From Polyangiaceae bacterium (GTDB taxonomy: Bacteria > Myxococcota_A > Polyangia > Polyangiales > Polyangiaceae): a stretch of DNA of 64,000 nucleotides. This document shows positions 8,847-17,544 of this stretch, piece by piece. The notes under the pieces were generated by a model. That model saw only the letters and a list, made by a program, of their open reading frames with translations, searched no databases and was not told the origin of the DNA. Each line of letters starts with the position of its first letter. Within the stretch, counting starts at the first letter, position 1. Position numbers and translations under genes: made by a program. The stretch covers positions 1 through 64,000 of the forward strand of contig JAICUB010000017.1 in NCBI GenBank assembly GCA_025936045.1. Direction: 5' to 3'.

Positions 8847-11081
8847 GTGACCGAGCTCAACGAGCCGCAGCAACGCGCCGTCGCGCACGTGGACGGGCCG
8901 CTCCTCGTGTTCGCCGGTGCCGGCAGCGGGAAGACACGCGCCATCACCTACCGCGTGGCCAACCTGCTCGCGACGCGCAACGTGCCGCCGTTTCGGATCC
9001 TCGCCGTCACTTTCACGAACAAGGCCGCGGGCGAAATGCGCGAGCGCCTGCGCGGGCTCGCGGGCGACGAGGTCGTGCGCGACTTGTGGGTCGGCACCTT
9101 CCACTCCGTCTGTGCGCGCCTGCTCCGCCGCTACCACGAGGCGGTCGGGCTCGGGCGCGACTTCGTGATCTACGACGACTCCGATCAGAAGGCCGTGATG
9201 ACGCGCGTGCTGCGCGACCTCGGCTTCGACGAGGAGGCGCTGCCGCCGAAGCTCGTGCTCTCGCTCGTGAGCCGTGAGAAGCGCGAAGGACGCTTGCCGG
9301 GTCACGGCCAGAGCGAGCTCACGGCGTCGGCGCGCCAGGCGTACGACGCGTATCAGAAGGCGCTCTTGCGCTCGAACGCCGTCGACTTCGACGACCTCTT
9401 GCTCTACGTGCTCACCGTCGCCGAGCACGAGCACACGGTCGCCGGCAACGAGCTCAGGAGTCGCTTTTCCTACGTGCTCGTCGACGAGTTTCAAGACACG
9501 AACCTCGTGCAGTACCGTCTCGTCCGCGCGCTCTCGTCACGCACGCGGAACCTCTGCGTCGTCGGCGACGACGACCAGTCGATTTATCGCTGGCGCGGCG
9601 CGGACGTGCGGCTCATCAGGAGCTTTCAGCACGACTTCCCCGACGCGACCGTCGTCAAGCTCGAGCAGAATTACCGCTCGAGCTCGAACATCGTGCGGGC
9701 CGCGCTCGGCGTGATCGAGCGCGCCGCGACGCGCGTCGAAAAGAAGCTGTGGACCGCGGCGGAGCCGGGCGAAAAAGTCGTGATTCGTGCCGTGCGCGAC
9801 GAGCGCGAGGAGGCGGGACACGTCGTCTCCACGATCAAGAAGCTCGGCGCGCGCGGCATACCCGCCGACCAAATCGCGATTTTTTACCGCGTCCACGCGC
9901 AGTCCCGTGCGCTCGAAGAAGCGCTGCGTGCCGCGGACATGCCGTATCAGGTGCTCGGCGGCTTGCGCTTCTTCGAGCGCGCCGAGGTGAAGAACCTCGT
10001 CGCGTACCTGCGCCTCGTGCAAAACCCGAAGAGCGACGCGGACCTCGAGCGCATCGTCAACGTGCCGGCGCGCGGCATCGGAGACAAGACGGTCGACCGG
10101 CTGCGGGACATCGCGGCCGAGCGCACGTTGAGCCTCTCCGAAGCGCTCGACGTCGCGGTGCGCGACGACGAGGTGGCGACGGCCGCAAAGAAGAAGCTCG
10201 AGGCGTTCCAGAAGCTGATGGCGGAGCTCGTGCGCGTCGCGCCCGGCATGCGACCGAGCGAGCTCGCCGAGGAGGTGCTCGAGCGCACGGGCTACAAGCA
10301 ACTGCTCGTCGACGCGGACGACGCCGAGAGCGACGCGCGGCTCGGCAACCTCGAAGAGCTCGTAGGCGCGATCGCCGATTACGAGTCGGACTGCGAGGAG
10401 CAGGGCGAAGAGCCGTCGCTCGGCGGCTGGCTCGAGCGCATCACGCTCGCCGCGGCGGTCGACGCCATGAAGGACGCGCCCAAGGTCTCGCTCATGACCG
10501 TGCACACCGCGAAGGGCCTCGAGTTCCGCGCCGTGTTTTTGACGGGCATGGAAGAGGAGATTTTCCCCTACCGCGGCGTGAGCGGGCGGGAACCGGAGGA
10601 GCTCGACGAAGAGCGCCGGCTCGCCTACGTCGCCATCACGCGGGCGCGCGAGTACCTCTCCGTCACCTACGCGGGCCAGCGCTCGCTCTTCGGTATGACG
10701 CGCTACCTCGAGCCCAGCCGTTTTTTAGGCGATATTCCGGCCGAGGTCGCGAAGCACGAGGGCGCCGTCGAGCGTTACGACGCGGAGCGCTCGTACGGTG
10801 GCTACGGCGGCGCGGCTCGCTACGGCTTGCCGAGCTCGCGCCCCGCGCTCGCTCCCGGGACGCGTGTCGTCGAGCGTGACGAGATGCCGCCCGACGACGA
10901 CGAAGCCGGCATCCGCCCGGGTGACCGCGTGCGTCACCAGCGCTACGGCACCGGTATCGTCGAACGCATCGAGCAGGGCGCCGCGCCCATGGTGGTCGCG
11001 CGTTTCGGCTTGCACGGCACGAAGCGCATCCTCGCGTCCTACGTTACGGTGGAGCGCCGCGCGCGCGGCGAGGTATGGTGA
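8847..11081 (+). CDS. pcrA: ATP-dependent DNA helicase, UvrD/PcrA family (SF1A)
   Basis: 744 residues with all SF1A motifs: Q-motif LNEPQQRAV, Walker A AGAGSGKT, motif Ia VTFTNKAAGEM, motif II VDEFQDTN, motif III GDDDQSIYRWRGA, motif IV QNYRSS, motif V TVHTAKGLEF and motif VI VAITRARE. The C-terminal segment has RVRHQRYGTGIVERIEQGA, the Tudor-like RNA-polymerase-interacting element of PcrA/UvrD proteins. It unwinds DNA 3' to 5' in mismatch and excision repair and removes stalled complexes. GTG 8847 follows GCGGGA, a usable ribosome site. The 3' end overlaps the next small TPR gene by 7 nt, so the two are co-transcribed. The symbol is by family; uvrD would be equally defensible. Confidence 0.95.
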   Translation: MTELNEPQQRAVAHVDGPLLVFAGAGSGKTRAITYRVANLLATRNVPPFRILAVTFTNKAAGEMRERLRGLAGDEVVRDLWVGTFHSVCARLLRRYHEAVGLGRDFVIYDDSDQKAVMTRVLRDLGFDEEALPPKLVLSLVSREKREGRLPGHGQSELTASARQAYDAYQKALLRSNAVDFDDLLLYVLTVAEHEHTVAGNELRSRFSYVLVDEFQDTNLVQYRLVRALSSRTRNLCVVGDDDQSIYRWRGADVRLIRSFQHDFPDATVVKLEQNYRSSSNIVRAALGVIERAATRVEKKLWTAAEPGEKVVIRAVRDEREEAGHVVSTIKKLGARGIPADQIAIFYRVHAQSRALEEALRAADMPYQVLGGLRFFERAEVKNLVAYLRLVQNPKSDADLERIVNVPARGIGDKTVDRLRDIAAERTLSLSEALDVAVRDDEVATAAKKKLEAFQKLMAELVRVAPGMRPSELAEEVLERTGYKQLLVDADDAESDARLGNLEELVGAIADYESDCEEQGEEPSLGGWLERITLAAAVDAMKDAPKVSLMTVHTAKGLEFRAVFLTGMEEEIFPYRGVSGREPEELDEERRLAYVAITRAREYLSVTYAGQRSLFGMTRYLEPSRFLGDIPAEVAKHEGAVERYDAERSYGGYGGAARYGLPSSRPALAPGTRVVERDEMPPDDDEAGIRPGDRVRHQRYGTGIVERIEQGAAPMVVARFGLHGTKRILASYVTVERRARGEVW

Positions 11082-11398
11082 GCGCCGTGAACAAGCGCCT
11101 CGCCTTTCTCGAACAAACCACGCGCGCCGGCACAGCGGATTCGTTCGCCTGGTACGCGCTCGCCCTCGAGTACCGAAAAGAGCAGCGCTTCGACGAGGCC
11201 GCGGCCGCCTTCGCCTCGCTCCGCGCGAAAGACCCCGGATACCTGCCGCTCTATCTGATGGCCGGACAAACCTTCGCCGAAGCGGGCAAGCCGGCCGAAG
11301 CGGCGCAGTGGCTCGAGGCCGGCATCACGCTCGCGCGTGAGCGCGGCGACCAAAAGACGCTGGGCGAGCTCGAAAGCGCGCTCGCGGACTTGAGCTGA
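11075..11398 (+). CDS. Small tetratricopeptide-repeat protein
   Basis: 107 residues. Its ATG lies within the last codons of the helicase gene, so translation is probably coupled. Helical repeats SFAWYALALEYRKEQRFDEA and LYLMAGQTFAEAGKPAEAA fit about two TPR units (W-LA-Y-A-P style spacing). No signal peptide is present, so it is probably a cytoplasmic adaptor. The partner is unknown, although co-transcription with a DNA repair helicase is suggestive. The N-terminus NKRLAFLEQ looks like a coiled-coil start. Confidence 0.8.
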   Translation: MVSAVNKRLAFLEQTTRAGTADSFAWYALALEYRKEQRFDEAAAAFASLRAKDPGYLPLYLMAGQTFAEAGKPAEAAQWLEAGITLARERGDQKTLGELESALADLS

Positions 11399-11509
11399 AC
11401 CGTCGAAATGCGCGCGGGGCGCCCGTACGCCGGCGGGAGGAGCTACGCGGCGGCCAGAATTCGTAACTGGTCGAAACGGTCTCCGGTATAGCTCAGGGTC
11501 GCGACCCGC

Positions 11510-12553
11510 ATGGCCCGCAATCAGCGTCCGATGAACGTCGAGCTCAGGCGCATGCTCTTCGCGCTGAGCGTCTTCGTCACGACGGTGGTGATCGGCGGCG
11601 GGGTGCTCTGCCTCCTCGGCAGCGGCAGGTACTCGCTCGGTAACACCATTTACTTCGCGCTCATCACCGCGGCGAGCGTCGGCTTCGCCGAGCTCCCGGG
11701 CATGGCACAGCGGCCGGAATTGCGCGCCGTCACGAGCCTGCTCATCGTCGCGGGGATCGGCACCATCGCGTTCTTTCAATCGACGCTGACGGCATTGCTC
11801 GTCGAAGGCGTCATCGGCGAGACATTTCGGAGAAGGCGCATGCAGAAGCGAATCGATGCACTCGACGGCCACCTCGTCGTGGCGGGCGCCGGCCGCACGG
11901 GCCGCTACATCGTGGAGGAGCTCAACGCGATCGGGCGTGCGTTCGTGCTGATCGACAAGGACGAAGAGGTGCTTCGGCGCGTGAACGACGAGCTCGGGGG
12001 ACGGCTGCTTTACGTGATCGGCGACGCGACCGACGACCATACGCTGCTCGCGGCGCGCGTCGACCGCGCCGAAGGCGTGATGGCGGCGCTCACGGAAGAC
12101 CCCGACAACCTCTTCATCGTGATGTCCGCGCGCGCGCTCAACCCGAAGGCGCGCATCGTTTCGAAGGTGAACCAGATCGAAAACGAAGCGAAGATCCAGC
12201 GCGCCGGGGCCGACCAAACCATCAGCCCGCACCGCATGGGCGGCCTGCGCATGGTGAGCGAGCTCGTGCGGCCGAAGGTCACGAGCTTTCTCGACAACAT
12301 GCTGCGCGTCACGAAAAACCTTCGCTTCGAAGAGGTCGAGCTGCGCGAAGGGTGCCGTTACGTCGGCAAGACCTTGCGCGAAATTCCGATTCGCCAGGAG
12401 ACGCAGCTCCTCGTGGTGGCGTTGCACCTGCCGAGCGAAGAGTACGTCTACAATCCCTCACCGGATCATCCACTCTCCGCCGGCACCGAGCTCATCGTCA
12501 TGGGTGAGATCGAAGGGGTGGAGAAGCTGCGTGAGCTCGTCGGTCGGCAGTAG
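11510..12553 (+). CDS. Two-TM ion channel with RCK (TrkA) regulatory domains
   Basis: 347 residues. Two membrane helices (residues 15-37 and 73-100) flank a pore loop; the cytoplasmic part follows. Residues 121-235 are an RCK/TrkA-N domain with the GAGRTG nucleotide loop at 126-131 and acidic LIDKDEEVL after strand 2. Residues 255-345 are an RCK/TrkA-C domain. This is the layout of MthK-type K+ channels. The selectivity filter is odd: residues 55-61 read ASVGFAE where TVGYGD/E is expected, so the second filter Gly is Ala. Ion selectivity may therefore be altered. A TATAGC hexamer 17 nt before the ATG could be the -10. The gene stands alone between the helicase pair and a lipoprotein remnant. 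Confidence 0.88.
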   Translation: MARNQRPMNVELRRMLFALSVFVTTVVIGGGVLCLLGSGRYSLGNTIYFALITAASVGFAELPGMAQRPELRAVTSLLIVAGIGTIAFFQSTLTALLVEGVIGETFRRRRMQKRIDALDGHLVVAGAGRTGRYIVEELNAIGRAFVLIDKDEEVLRRVNDELGGRLLYVIGDATDDHTLLAARVDRAEGVMAALTEDPDNLFIVMSARALNPKARIVSKVNQIENEAKIQRAGADQTISPHRMGGLRMVSELVRPKVTSFLDNMLRVTKNLRFEEVELREGCRYVGKTLREIPIRQETQLLVVALHLPSEEYVYNPSPDHPLSAGTELIVMGEIEGVEKLRELVGRQ

Positions 12554-12576
12554 TTGCAGCGGAGCGGCGCGACCCC

Positions 12577-12582
12577 TAACCT
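12577..12582 (+). promoter_or_regulatory. TANNNT -10-like element (TAACCT) before the 12589 gene
   Basis: TAACCT ends 6 nt before ATG 12589. The intervening AAGGGG is too close to the ATG for a normal ribosome site. Confidence 0.35.
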
Positions 12583-12588
12583 AAGGGG

Positions 12589-12999
12589 ATGCGTCGAACG
12601 GCGCTCGCGGGCGCGCTGCTCGCTGCGCTCGCCCAAATCGGCGGCTGCGGCGGGAAGAGTGTCAGCTACCAGACCGCCGGCGCGAGCGGGCTCGAGGGGG
12701 CGCTCGGAGCCATGGGCGGACACGCGAACGTCGCCGACGCGCCGGGCGGCCGCGCAGCCAGCGGCACCGGCGGAGGCGGCCGAGCCACGGGCGGCTCGGG
12801 TGGCGAGGTGAGCGTGAACGGGGGCGCCGCGGGCGAAGCGCGTCTTTCCGTGCCATTGCTATCCGGCCGACGGCACTCGCTTCACGCTGAGCGTTACGGG
12901 GACGCGTCGGAACAGCTCGTCTATCCGCCGCGCATCGACCTGGACGCGCCACGTACTTGGCGGCACGGCTCGGGGACGTCTTTGAACGCTACTGCGTGA
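12589..12999 (+). pseudogene. Frameshifted lipoprotein gene (remnant)
   Basis: The open frame gives 136 residues: a lipoprotein signal (LAGALLAALAQIGGCGG, Cys at about 20) and a Gly/Ala/Ser linker to about residue 80, then sequence that stops making sense. Protein-like stretches continue in other frames: CYPADGTRFTLSVTG (about 12857-12902), back to DASEQLVYPPRIDLDA (about 12901-12948), then TYLAARLGDVFERYC (about 12950-12995). Joined, these read as one domain after a linker, so the gene probably carries several small indels. The 3' end runs into the convergent kinase gene and overlaps it. The alternative is a genuine short lipoprotein with a novel tail. Confidence 0.45.
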
Positions 13000-15900
13000 G
13001 CTCGGGCGGCATGCTCGAGAGCCCGGCGATCACCGGCTCGGGCGGGGTCGGATCGAGCACGGCTCCGCTCGCGACGGCGAGCGCGTCGGCCGTCGCTTTC
13101 CCCAAGATGTCGCGCACGACGCGGCGGCGCAAAAACAGGCCCTTGAGGATGGGGTCGCGGATGAACGAGAGCAGGCGGCGGACGTGATCGGACGCGCGGT
13201 TCCGCATCTCTTCCGCTTGCGGCGACCCCGCCTTGCGCAGCGCCTCGCAGCAGAGCTGACGGGTAAAAAGGCCGTATTCGGAGCCTTGCAGCGTCTCGAT
13301 CGCGCCCATCGCGGTCGTCGCGAGCAGGATGCCGGTGTGCTGCTCACCCATGTCGACGCGAGCCGAAGCTTCGATGGCCATCGCGTAAAAATGGAAGGCG
13401 ACGTAAGCCTGCGCTTCGGCGGATTGGCGCGCGTCGAAGGCGTGCATCACGGCCTTGCCCGCGTCGCCCGCCTGCCGCGCGAGCACGGCGCGCAGGATCT
13501 TCTCGTGCACGGAATCGTAGGCGCTGCCGGTGACGGCCGTGAGGGCGCCGGCGTCGCCGACGAGCGTCTCGGCTTGACGCACCTCGCCGCATTCGAAGAG
13601 GATCTCGGCGAGCGAGAGCAGAGTATCGGCGCGCGAGTCCTGCTCACCGTAACGCTCGTGCGCCTCGCGCGAACGGCGCATGTAGGCGAGCCCGCGCTCG
13701 TAGTCGCCGAGCGCGACGTAGCATTCGCCGATGGTCGAGAGCGTCTTCGCGATTTGGAAGCGGCCGCCCACGGCCAAATCGATGCTGATGGCGTCGAGGG
13801 CGAGGGTGATGCCGTCTTCGAAGCGCCCGAGCACGAGCAGCGCGTAGGCGAGCGAGTTTTTCGCGCGGGCCTCGAGCCTGCGCGCTCCGACCTGCCGGAA
13901 CACGGCGACCGCTTCGGCCTGCGCCTCCATCGCTTCGTGCACGCGTCCGACGCGCCGGAGCAACGTACCGCGCAGGCGCAGCACCTCGGCGCGCATGCGC
14001 GCGGGCGCGTTGGTCGAGTCGGCGGTCGCGAGCGCGCGATCGACGGCCGCGAGCGCGCCCTGCATGTCGCCGAGGTCGTGCAACGTCTCCGCGATGAGCG
14101 CGCGGGCGCGCACCTCGAGCGTCGGTGAGCCCGCCTGCGTCGCCACGAGCTCGCCGCGCTGCGCCCATTCGAGACCCTTCGAGAGACGCCCGGAGTCGAG
14201 CTCGAATTGCGCCGTCACGAGCAGCGCAGTCGCGACCCAGCGCGGCTTGTTGCTGTTGCGCGCCAAGCGGCGGAGGGCGCGCAGGTGCGTCCGGCGCTCG
14301 CGCCAGCGCCCCTGCATCCGATAAATCGCCTCGAGCGCCTCGTGCGCTTCGAGCACGGCGAGGTCGTTCTCCGGCAAGAGCGACACCGCGCGGCGGTAGT
14401 AGCGACGCGCGAGCGCGAGCTGGTGACCGTTGCGCGCGGCGTGCGCGGCTTCGAGGTACGCCATGCCCGCCGCGCTCCGTTCCCCGCCGCGCGCGAGGTG
14501 GCGCGCCACCACGGCGGCCGTGAGGCCCTTCGCGAGCGGCGTCTTCGCGAGGTGAAGCCCGAGGTCCTTGTGCATGTAGACGCGCCGGCGGCGCTCGAGC
14601 GTGCGATAGGCGACGTCGCGCGTGAGCGGATGGCGCACGTCGACGGAGTCGGCCTTCAGGTCGAGCAAACCGCGCGCGCAGAGCCGCGAGACGAGCTCGG
14701 ACGCTTCCTCGCCGGTCAGCGCGGCGAGATCGCGCACGGCGAGCGGCCCACCCGCGACCGACACCCAGTCGACGATGCCGTGCTCTTCTTGTGGCAGCTC
14801 GTTCAAGCGATCGGCGATGAGCTGCTCGAGCGTCGAAGGCAGCGGCAGCGCCGGCTGCCCCGCGCGCTCGACCTGCACGAGCTCTTGCTTGCCGAGACGC
14901 TCGCGGATCTCGAGCTGGCCGCGCTCGAGCAGCGTGTCCACCATTTCCAGCAGGAAAAACGGGTTCCCCGCGGCGCGCGGCACGAGATCGGAGCACGCCT
15001 GAGCCACGCCCTCGGTCACGCCGAGCCGTGCCTGCAGCAGGCGCACCTGATTGTCCGGGCTCAGGCCCTTGAGCTCGACGCGCACGAGACCTTCGATGAG
15101 CGGCCCCACGCGATCGTCCGGACGTGTCGTGAGGATGGCGAGCACCGGTAGCTGCTCGCCCAGGCGCAAGAACTCGGTGAACGGCTCGAGGCTCTGCTTG
15201 TCGCTCCACTGCAGCCCGTCGAGCACGGTGACGAGCGCGCCCGCTTGCGTCGCCACCGCGACGATGCGCCGGAGGTCGAGCACCACGAGCTGGCGCGTGC
15301 GCGCGGCATCCGCGTCGTCCGCGGAGCTGTGCAGGTGCCCGGTGCAGAGCTCCGCGAGGCAGGTGACGAGATCGGCCGTTTCGGAATCGTCGATCGGGCC
15401 GCCGAGCGCGTTCGCGACGAGCTCTGCCGCGACGTCGAGCGGCTGGTCTATTTGCGTGCCGGTGAGCTCGCGGAACCATTCGCTCACCGTCGAGTACGGC
15501 ACTTCGCTGAACGCGGGCGTGCACTCGATGCAGATGACGCGCGCGTCCGGCGGCAAATCGCCGAGAAATGCGGAAACGAGAGCGGTTTTGCCGATGCCCA
15601 TCTCGCCGTAGACGACGCGGGCGGCGACCTTCTGCGGACTCTTGTCCGAACCGACGACGCCGTAGTAGGCCGAGTGCAGATCGGCGAGCTCCGCGTCGCG
15701 ACCGATGAGATCGCTCGGCAGCGAGTGCAGATCGCTCAGCCGCTCTTCGCGCGTGTGCGGGCGGAGCAGCGCGTAGATGCGCAGATGCTCGGGCAAGCCC
15801 AGCCGCTCGTAATCCGGGATTTGGATGGTGGGCGCATCCCCCCACACGAAATCGCGCCGAACCAGCCGATAGAGGCCGCCGGCCACCCAGCTCACTCCCG

Positions 15901-17470
15901 GCGGGGCCTGCAATCCGAGCAGGTCCGCCAAATGATCGGCCGATTCTTGGAGCGCGTGCTGGATCAGGTGGCCCGCCTTGTCGCGCCGGCCCATCGCGAT
16001 CCCGCGCACGATGCCGACGCTCGCGGCGATCTTCACGGGCAAATCCTCGGTGCTGCCGCGCACCACCTCGTGCACGTCGATCGCGAGCCACACCGCGTCC
16101 GCGGGGGCCCGCGACGGGTTCGCCATCAGGCCGACGACGGCGCGCGCCGAAGCGGCCACCGTTGCGGAGGAAGTCGACCCGGAACCGTCGGCGTTCGCAC
16201 CCCACGCCCAGCGAGCTCCGCGGCGAAAAGCGGCTTCACCGAGCGTCGCTTTCAAGCGAGCGACGACGCGGGCCGCCTGCGAGTCGCCGACGGCTTGGCG
16301 CAAATCTTCCAGCCCGTTGAGCTTCAGCGTGACGATCGCGACGTGACGTACCTCGCGGTTCGCGCGATCGCGTTCGTTACCCGCGGGGCCGCCGGGGCCC
16401 GTGCGTTCGTCGGCACGCGATTCGGTCGAAGCGGTGCCGCGCGTTTCGAGCAGCGAGAGCCCGACGCTCGCCTCGCTGCCGATCTGACTCTCGCCGGGAC
16501 CCTCGCCCGACGGCTCGACGGGCAGCATCTGCTCACGGCCTACGATGTCCGCGATGACGCCCTCGAGCACGTGCGCGTCGACGAGCTGCTGGCGAACGAG
16601 CAGCGCGCGGCTGATGGCGCCCGCGAGGTCGCGCGCCGTCTCGAAGCGGTCGTCCGGGTTCTTCGCGAGCGCGCGCATGACGATCTCTTCGAGCTCGCTC
16701 GGTAGCTCGCGCACGTAGGTGCTCGGCGGCTCGACGACGCCCGCGCGCACGAGCTCGAGCAGCTCGGCGCCTTCGGCCGCGCCGTGCAGCGATCGGCCGG
16801 TTAAAAGCTCGTGAAACACGACGCCGAGCGAATAGGTGTCCGTCCTGCGCGTGACACGTTCGGCGCGTGCTTGCTCGGGCGACATGTAGGCCGTCTTGCC
16901 CTTGAGCACGCCGGGTTCTTCACGAAACAGATTCGCCGAGGCGATGCCGAAGTCGGCGATCTTCACGCCGCCGTCGATGGACAACAAAATGTTCTGAGGC
17001 GAAACGTCGCGATGCACGATGTCGAGCGGGCGCCCCGCTTCGTCCTTGCGCTCGTGCGCGTAGTGGAGCCCCTTGGCCACCTCGGCGATGATGTACGCCG
17101 CGACGAACGGCGGGATGCGCTGGCTCCGGCCCTGGGCCACGCGCACGAGCCGCTTGAGGTCCGGCCCCTCGACGAACTCCATGCTGAGGAGCTGGCCCTC
17201 CTCGCCGTAGTCCTGAAAATCGTAAACCTGGACGATGTTCGGATGGTTCAGGCGCGTGGCAAGCTGGGCCTCCTCGGCGAACATGGTGCGAAAGCGTCGC
17301 GACGCGCCGTAGGCCGGCAGGATGCGCTTGAGCACGAGGAGCTTGAAGGTGCCCTCGGCGCCTCGCTTCTTCGCGAGGAACACCTCGGCCATCCCGCCGG
17401 CGCCGAGCCTTCGGACGATCTCGAAGTCGGCGAGGCGTTTCGGCGTGGGCCGGGTGGACGGTTCGGTCAT
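12989..17470 (-). CDS. Ser/Thr protein kinase fused to a cyclase-like domain, AAA ATPase and TPR region
   Basis: 1493 residues from ATG 17470; longer frames run into the divergent gene. Residues 15-290 are a Hanks-type kinase: Gly loop GAGGMAEV (23-30), Lys49, HRDVSPQN (153-160), DFG (173-175), SPEQ (197-200). Residues 375-575 resemble a degenerate class III cyclase/GGDEF-like fold (VAIVTLKLNG, IAASVGIVRG) without obvious metal-binding Asp pairs. Residues 590-900 form an AAA/STAND-type ATPase with Walker A GEMGIGKT near 622-629 and a Walker B-like VTVLDGLQW. The C-terminal 600 residues are TPR helices. The family is typical of myxobacterial signalling; the ATPase-TPR half probably senses a partner that switches the kinase. 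It is divergent from a TPR-rich lipoprotein gene, with 74 nt between starts. Confidence 0.9.
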   Translation of the reverse strand: MTEPSTRPTPKRLADFEIVRRLGAGGMAEVFLAKKRGAEGTFKLLVLKRILPAYGASRRFRTMFAEEAQLATRLNHPNIVQVYDFQDYGEEGQLLSMEFVEGPDLKRLVRVAQGRSQRIPPFVAAYIIAEVAKGLHYAHERKDEAGRPLDIVHRDVSPQNILLSIDGGVKIADFGIASANLFREEPGVLKGKTAYMSPEQARAERVTRRTDTYSLGVVFHELLTGRSLHGAAEGAELLELVRAGVVEPPSTYVRELPSELEEIVMRALAKNPDDRFETARDLAGAISRALLVRQQLVDAHVLEGVIADIVGREQMLPVEPSGEGPGESQIGSEASVGLSLLETRGTASTESRADERTGPGGPAGNERDRANREVRHVAIVTLKLNGLEDLRQAVGDSQAARVVARLKATLGEAAFRRGARWAWGANADGSGSTSSATVAASARAVVGLMANPSRAPADAVWLAIDVHEVVRGSTEDLPVKIAASVGIVRGIAMGRRDKAGHLIQHALQESADHLADLLGLQAPPGVSWVAGGLYRLVRRDFVWGDAPTIQIPDYERLGLPEHLRIYALLRPHTREERLSDLHSLPSDLIGRDAELADLHSAYYGVVGSDKSPQKVAARVVYGEMGIGKTALVSAFLGDLPPDARVICIECTPAFSEVPYSTVSEWFRELTGTQIDQPLDVAAELVANALGGPIDDSETADLVTCLAELCTGHLHSSADDADAARTRQLVVLDLRRIVAVATQAGALVTVLDGLQWSDKQSLEPFTEFLRLGEQLPVLAILTTRPDDRVGPLIEGLVRVELKGLSPDNQVRLLQARLGVTEGVAQACSDLVPRAAGNPFFLLEMVDTLLERGQLEIRERLGKQELVQVERAGQPALPLPSTLEQLIADRLNELPQEEHGIVDWVSVAGGPLAVRDLAALTGEEASELVSRLCARGLLDLKADSVDVRHPLTRDVAYRTLERRRRVYMHKDLGLHLAKTPLAKGLTAAVVARHLARGGERSAAGMAYLEAAHAARNGHQLALARRYYRRAVSLLPENDLAVLEAHEALEAIYRMQGRWRERRTHLRALRRLARNSNKPRWVATALLVTAQFELDSGRLSKGLEWAQRGELVATQAGSPTLEVRARALIAETLHDLGDMQGALAAVDRALATADSTNAPARMRAEVLRLRGTLLRRVGRVHEAMEAQAEAVAVFRQVGARRLEARAKNSLAYALLVLGRFEDGITLALDAISIDLAVGGRFQIAKTLSTIGECYVALGDYERGLAYMRRSREAHERYGEQDSRADTLLSLAEILFECGEVRQAETLVGDAGALTAVTGSAYDSVHEKILRAVLARQAGDAGKAVMHAFDARQSAEAQAYVAFHFYAMAIEASARVDMGEQHTGILLATTAMGAIETLQGSEYGLFTRQLCCEALRKAGSPQAEEMRNRASDHVRRLLSFIRDPILKGLFLRRRVVRDILGKATADALAVASGAVLDPTPPEPVIAGLSSMPPELTQ

Positions 17471-17529
17471 CGGTTCGCGCCGACAACCGCGCGCGAGCCT
17501 CGAGGTTACCGCGACATCCATGGCCGGTG

Positions 17530-17535
17530 TAGACT
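17530..17535 (+). promoter_or_regulatory. TANNNT -10-like element (TAGACT) of the 17545 gene
   Basis: TAGACT ends 9 nt before ATG 17545, with no ribosome site between. It lies in the 74-nt divergent region shared with the kinase gene. Confidence 0.45.
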
Positions 17536-17544
17536 CGCCCTTCA

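Noticed and set aside
8778-9494. N-terminal extension of the 7746-8777 gene to 9494
   Set aside because: It would overlap the helicase coding region antisense, and the extension looks like shadow sequence.
11487-11502. TAGCTCAG, similar to a tRNA D-arm
   Set aside because: No acceptor, anticodon or T-arm partner is found around it; it sits at the channel gene promoter.
13644-16205. A second 853-codon open frame on the minus strand in the kinase region
   Set aside because: It is out of frame with the kinase, which has clear motifs; its product is Arg/Ala-rich with no domain.
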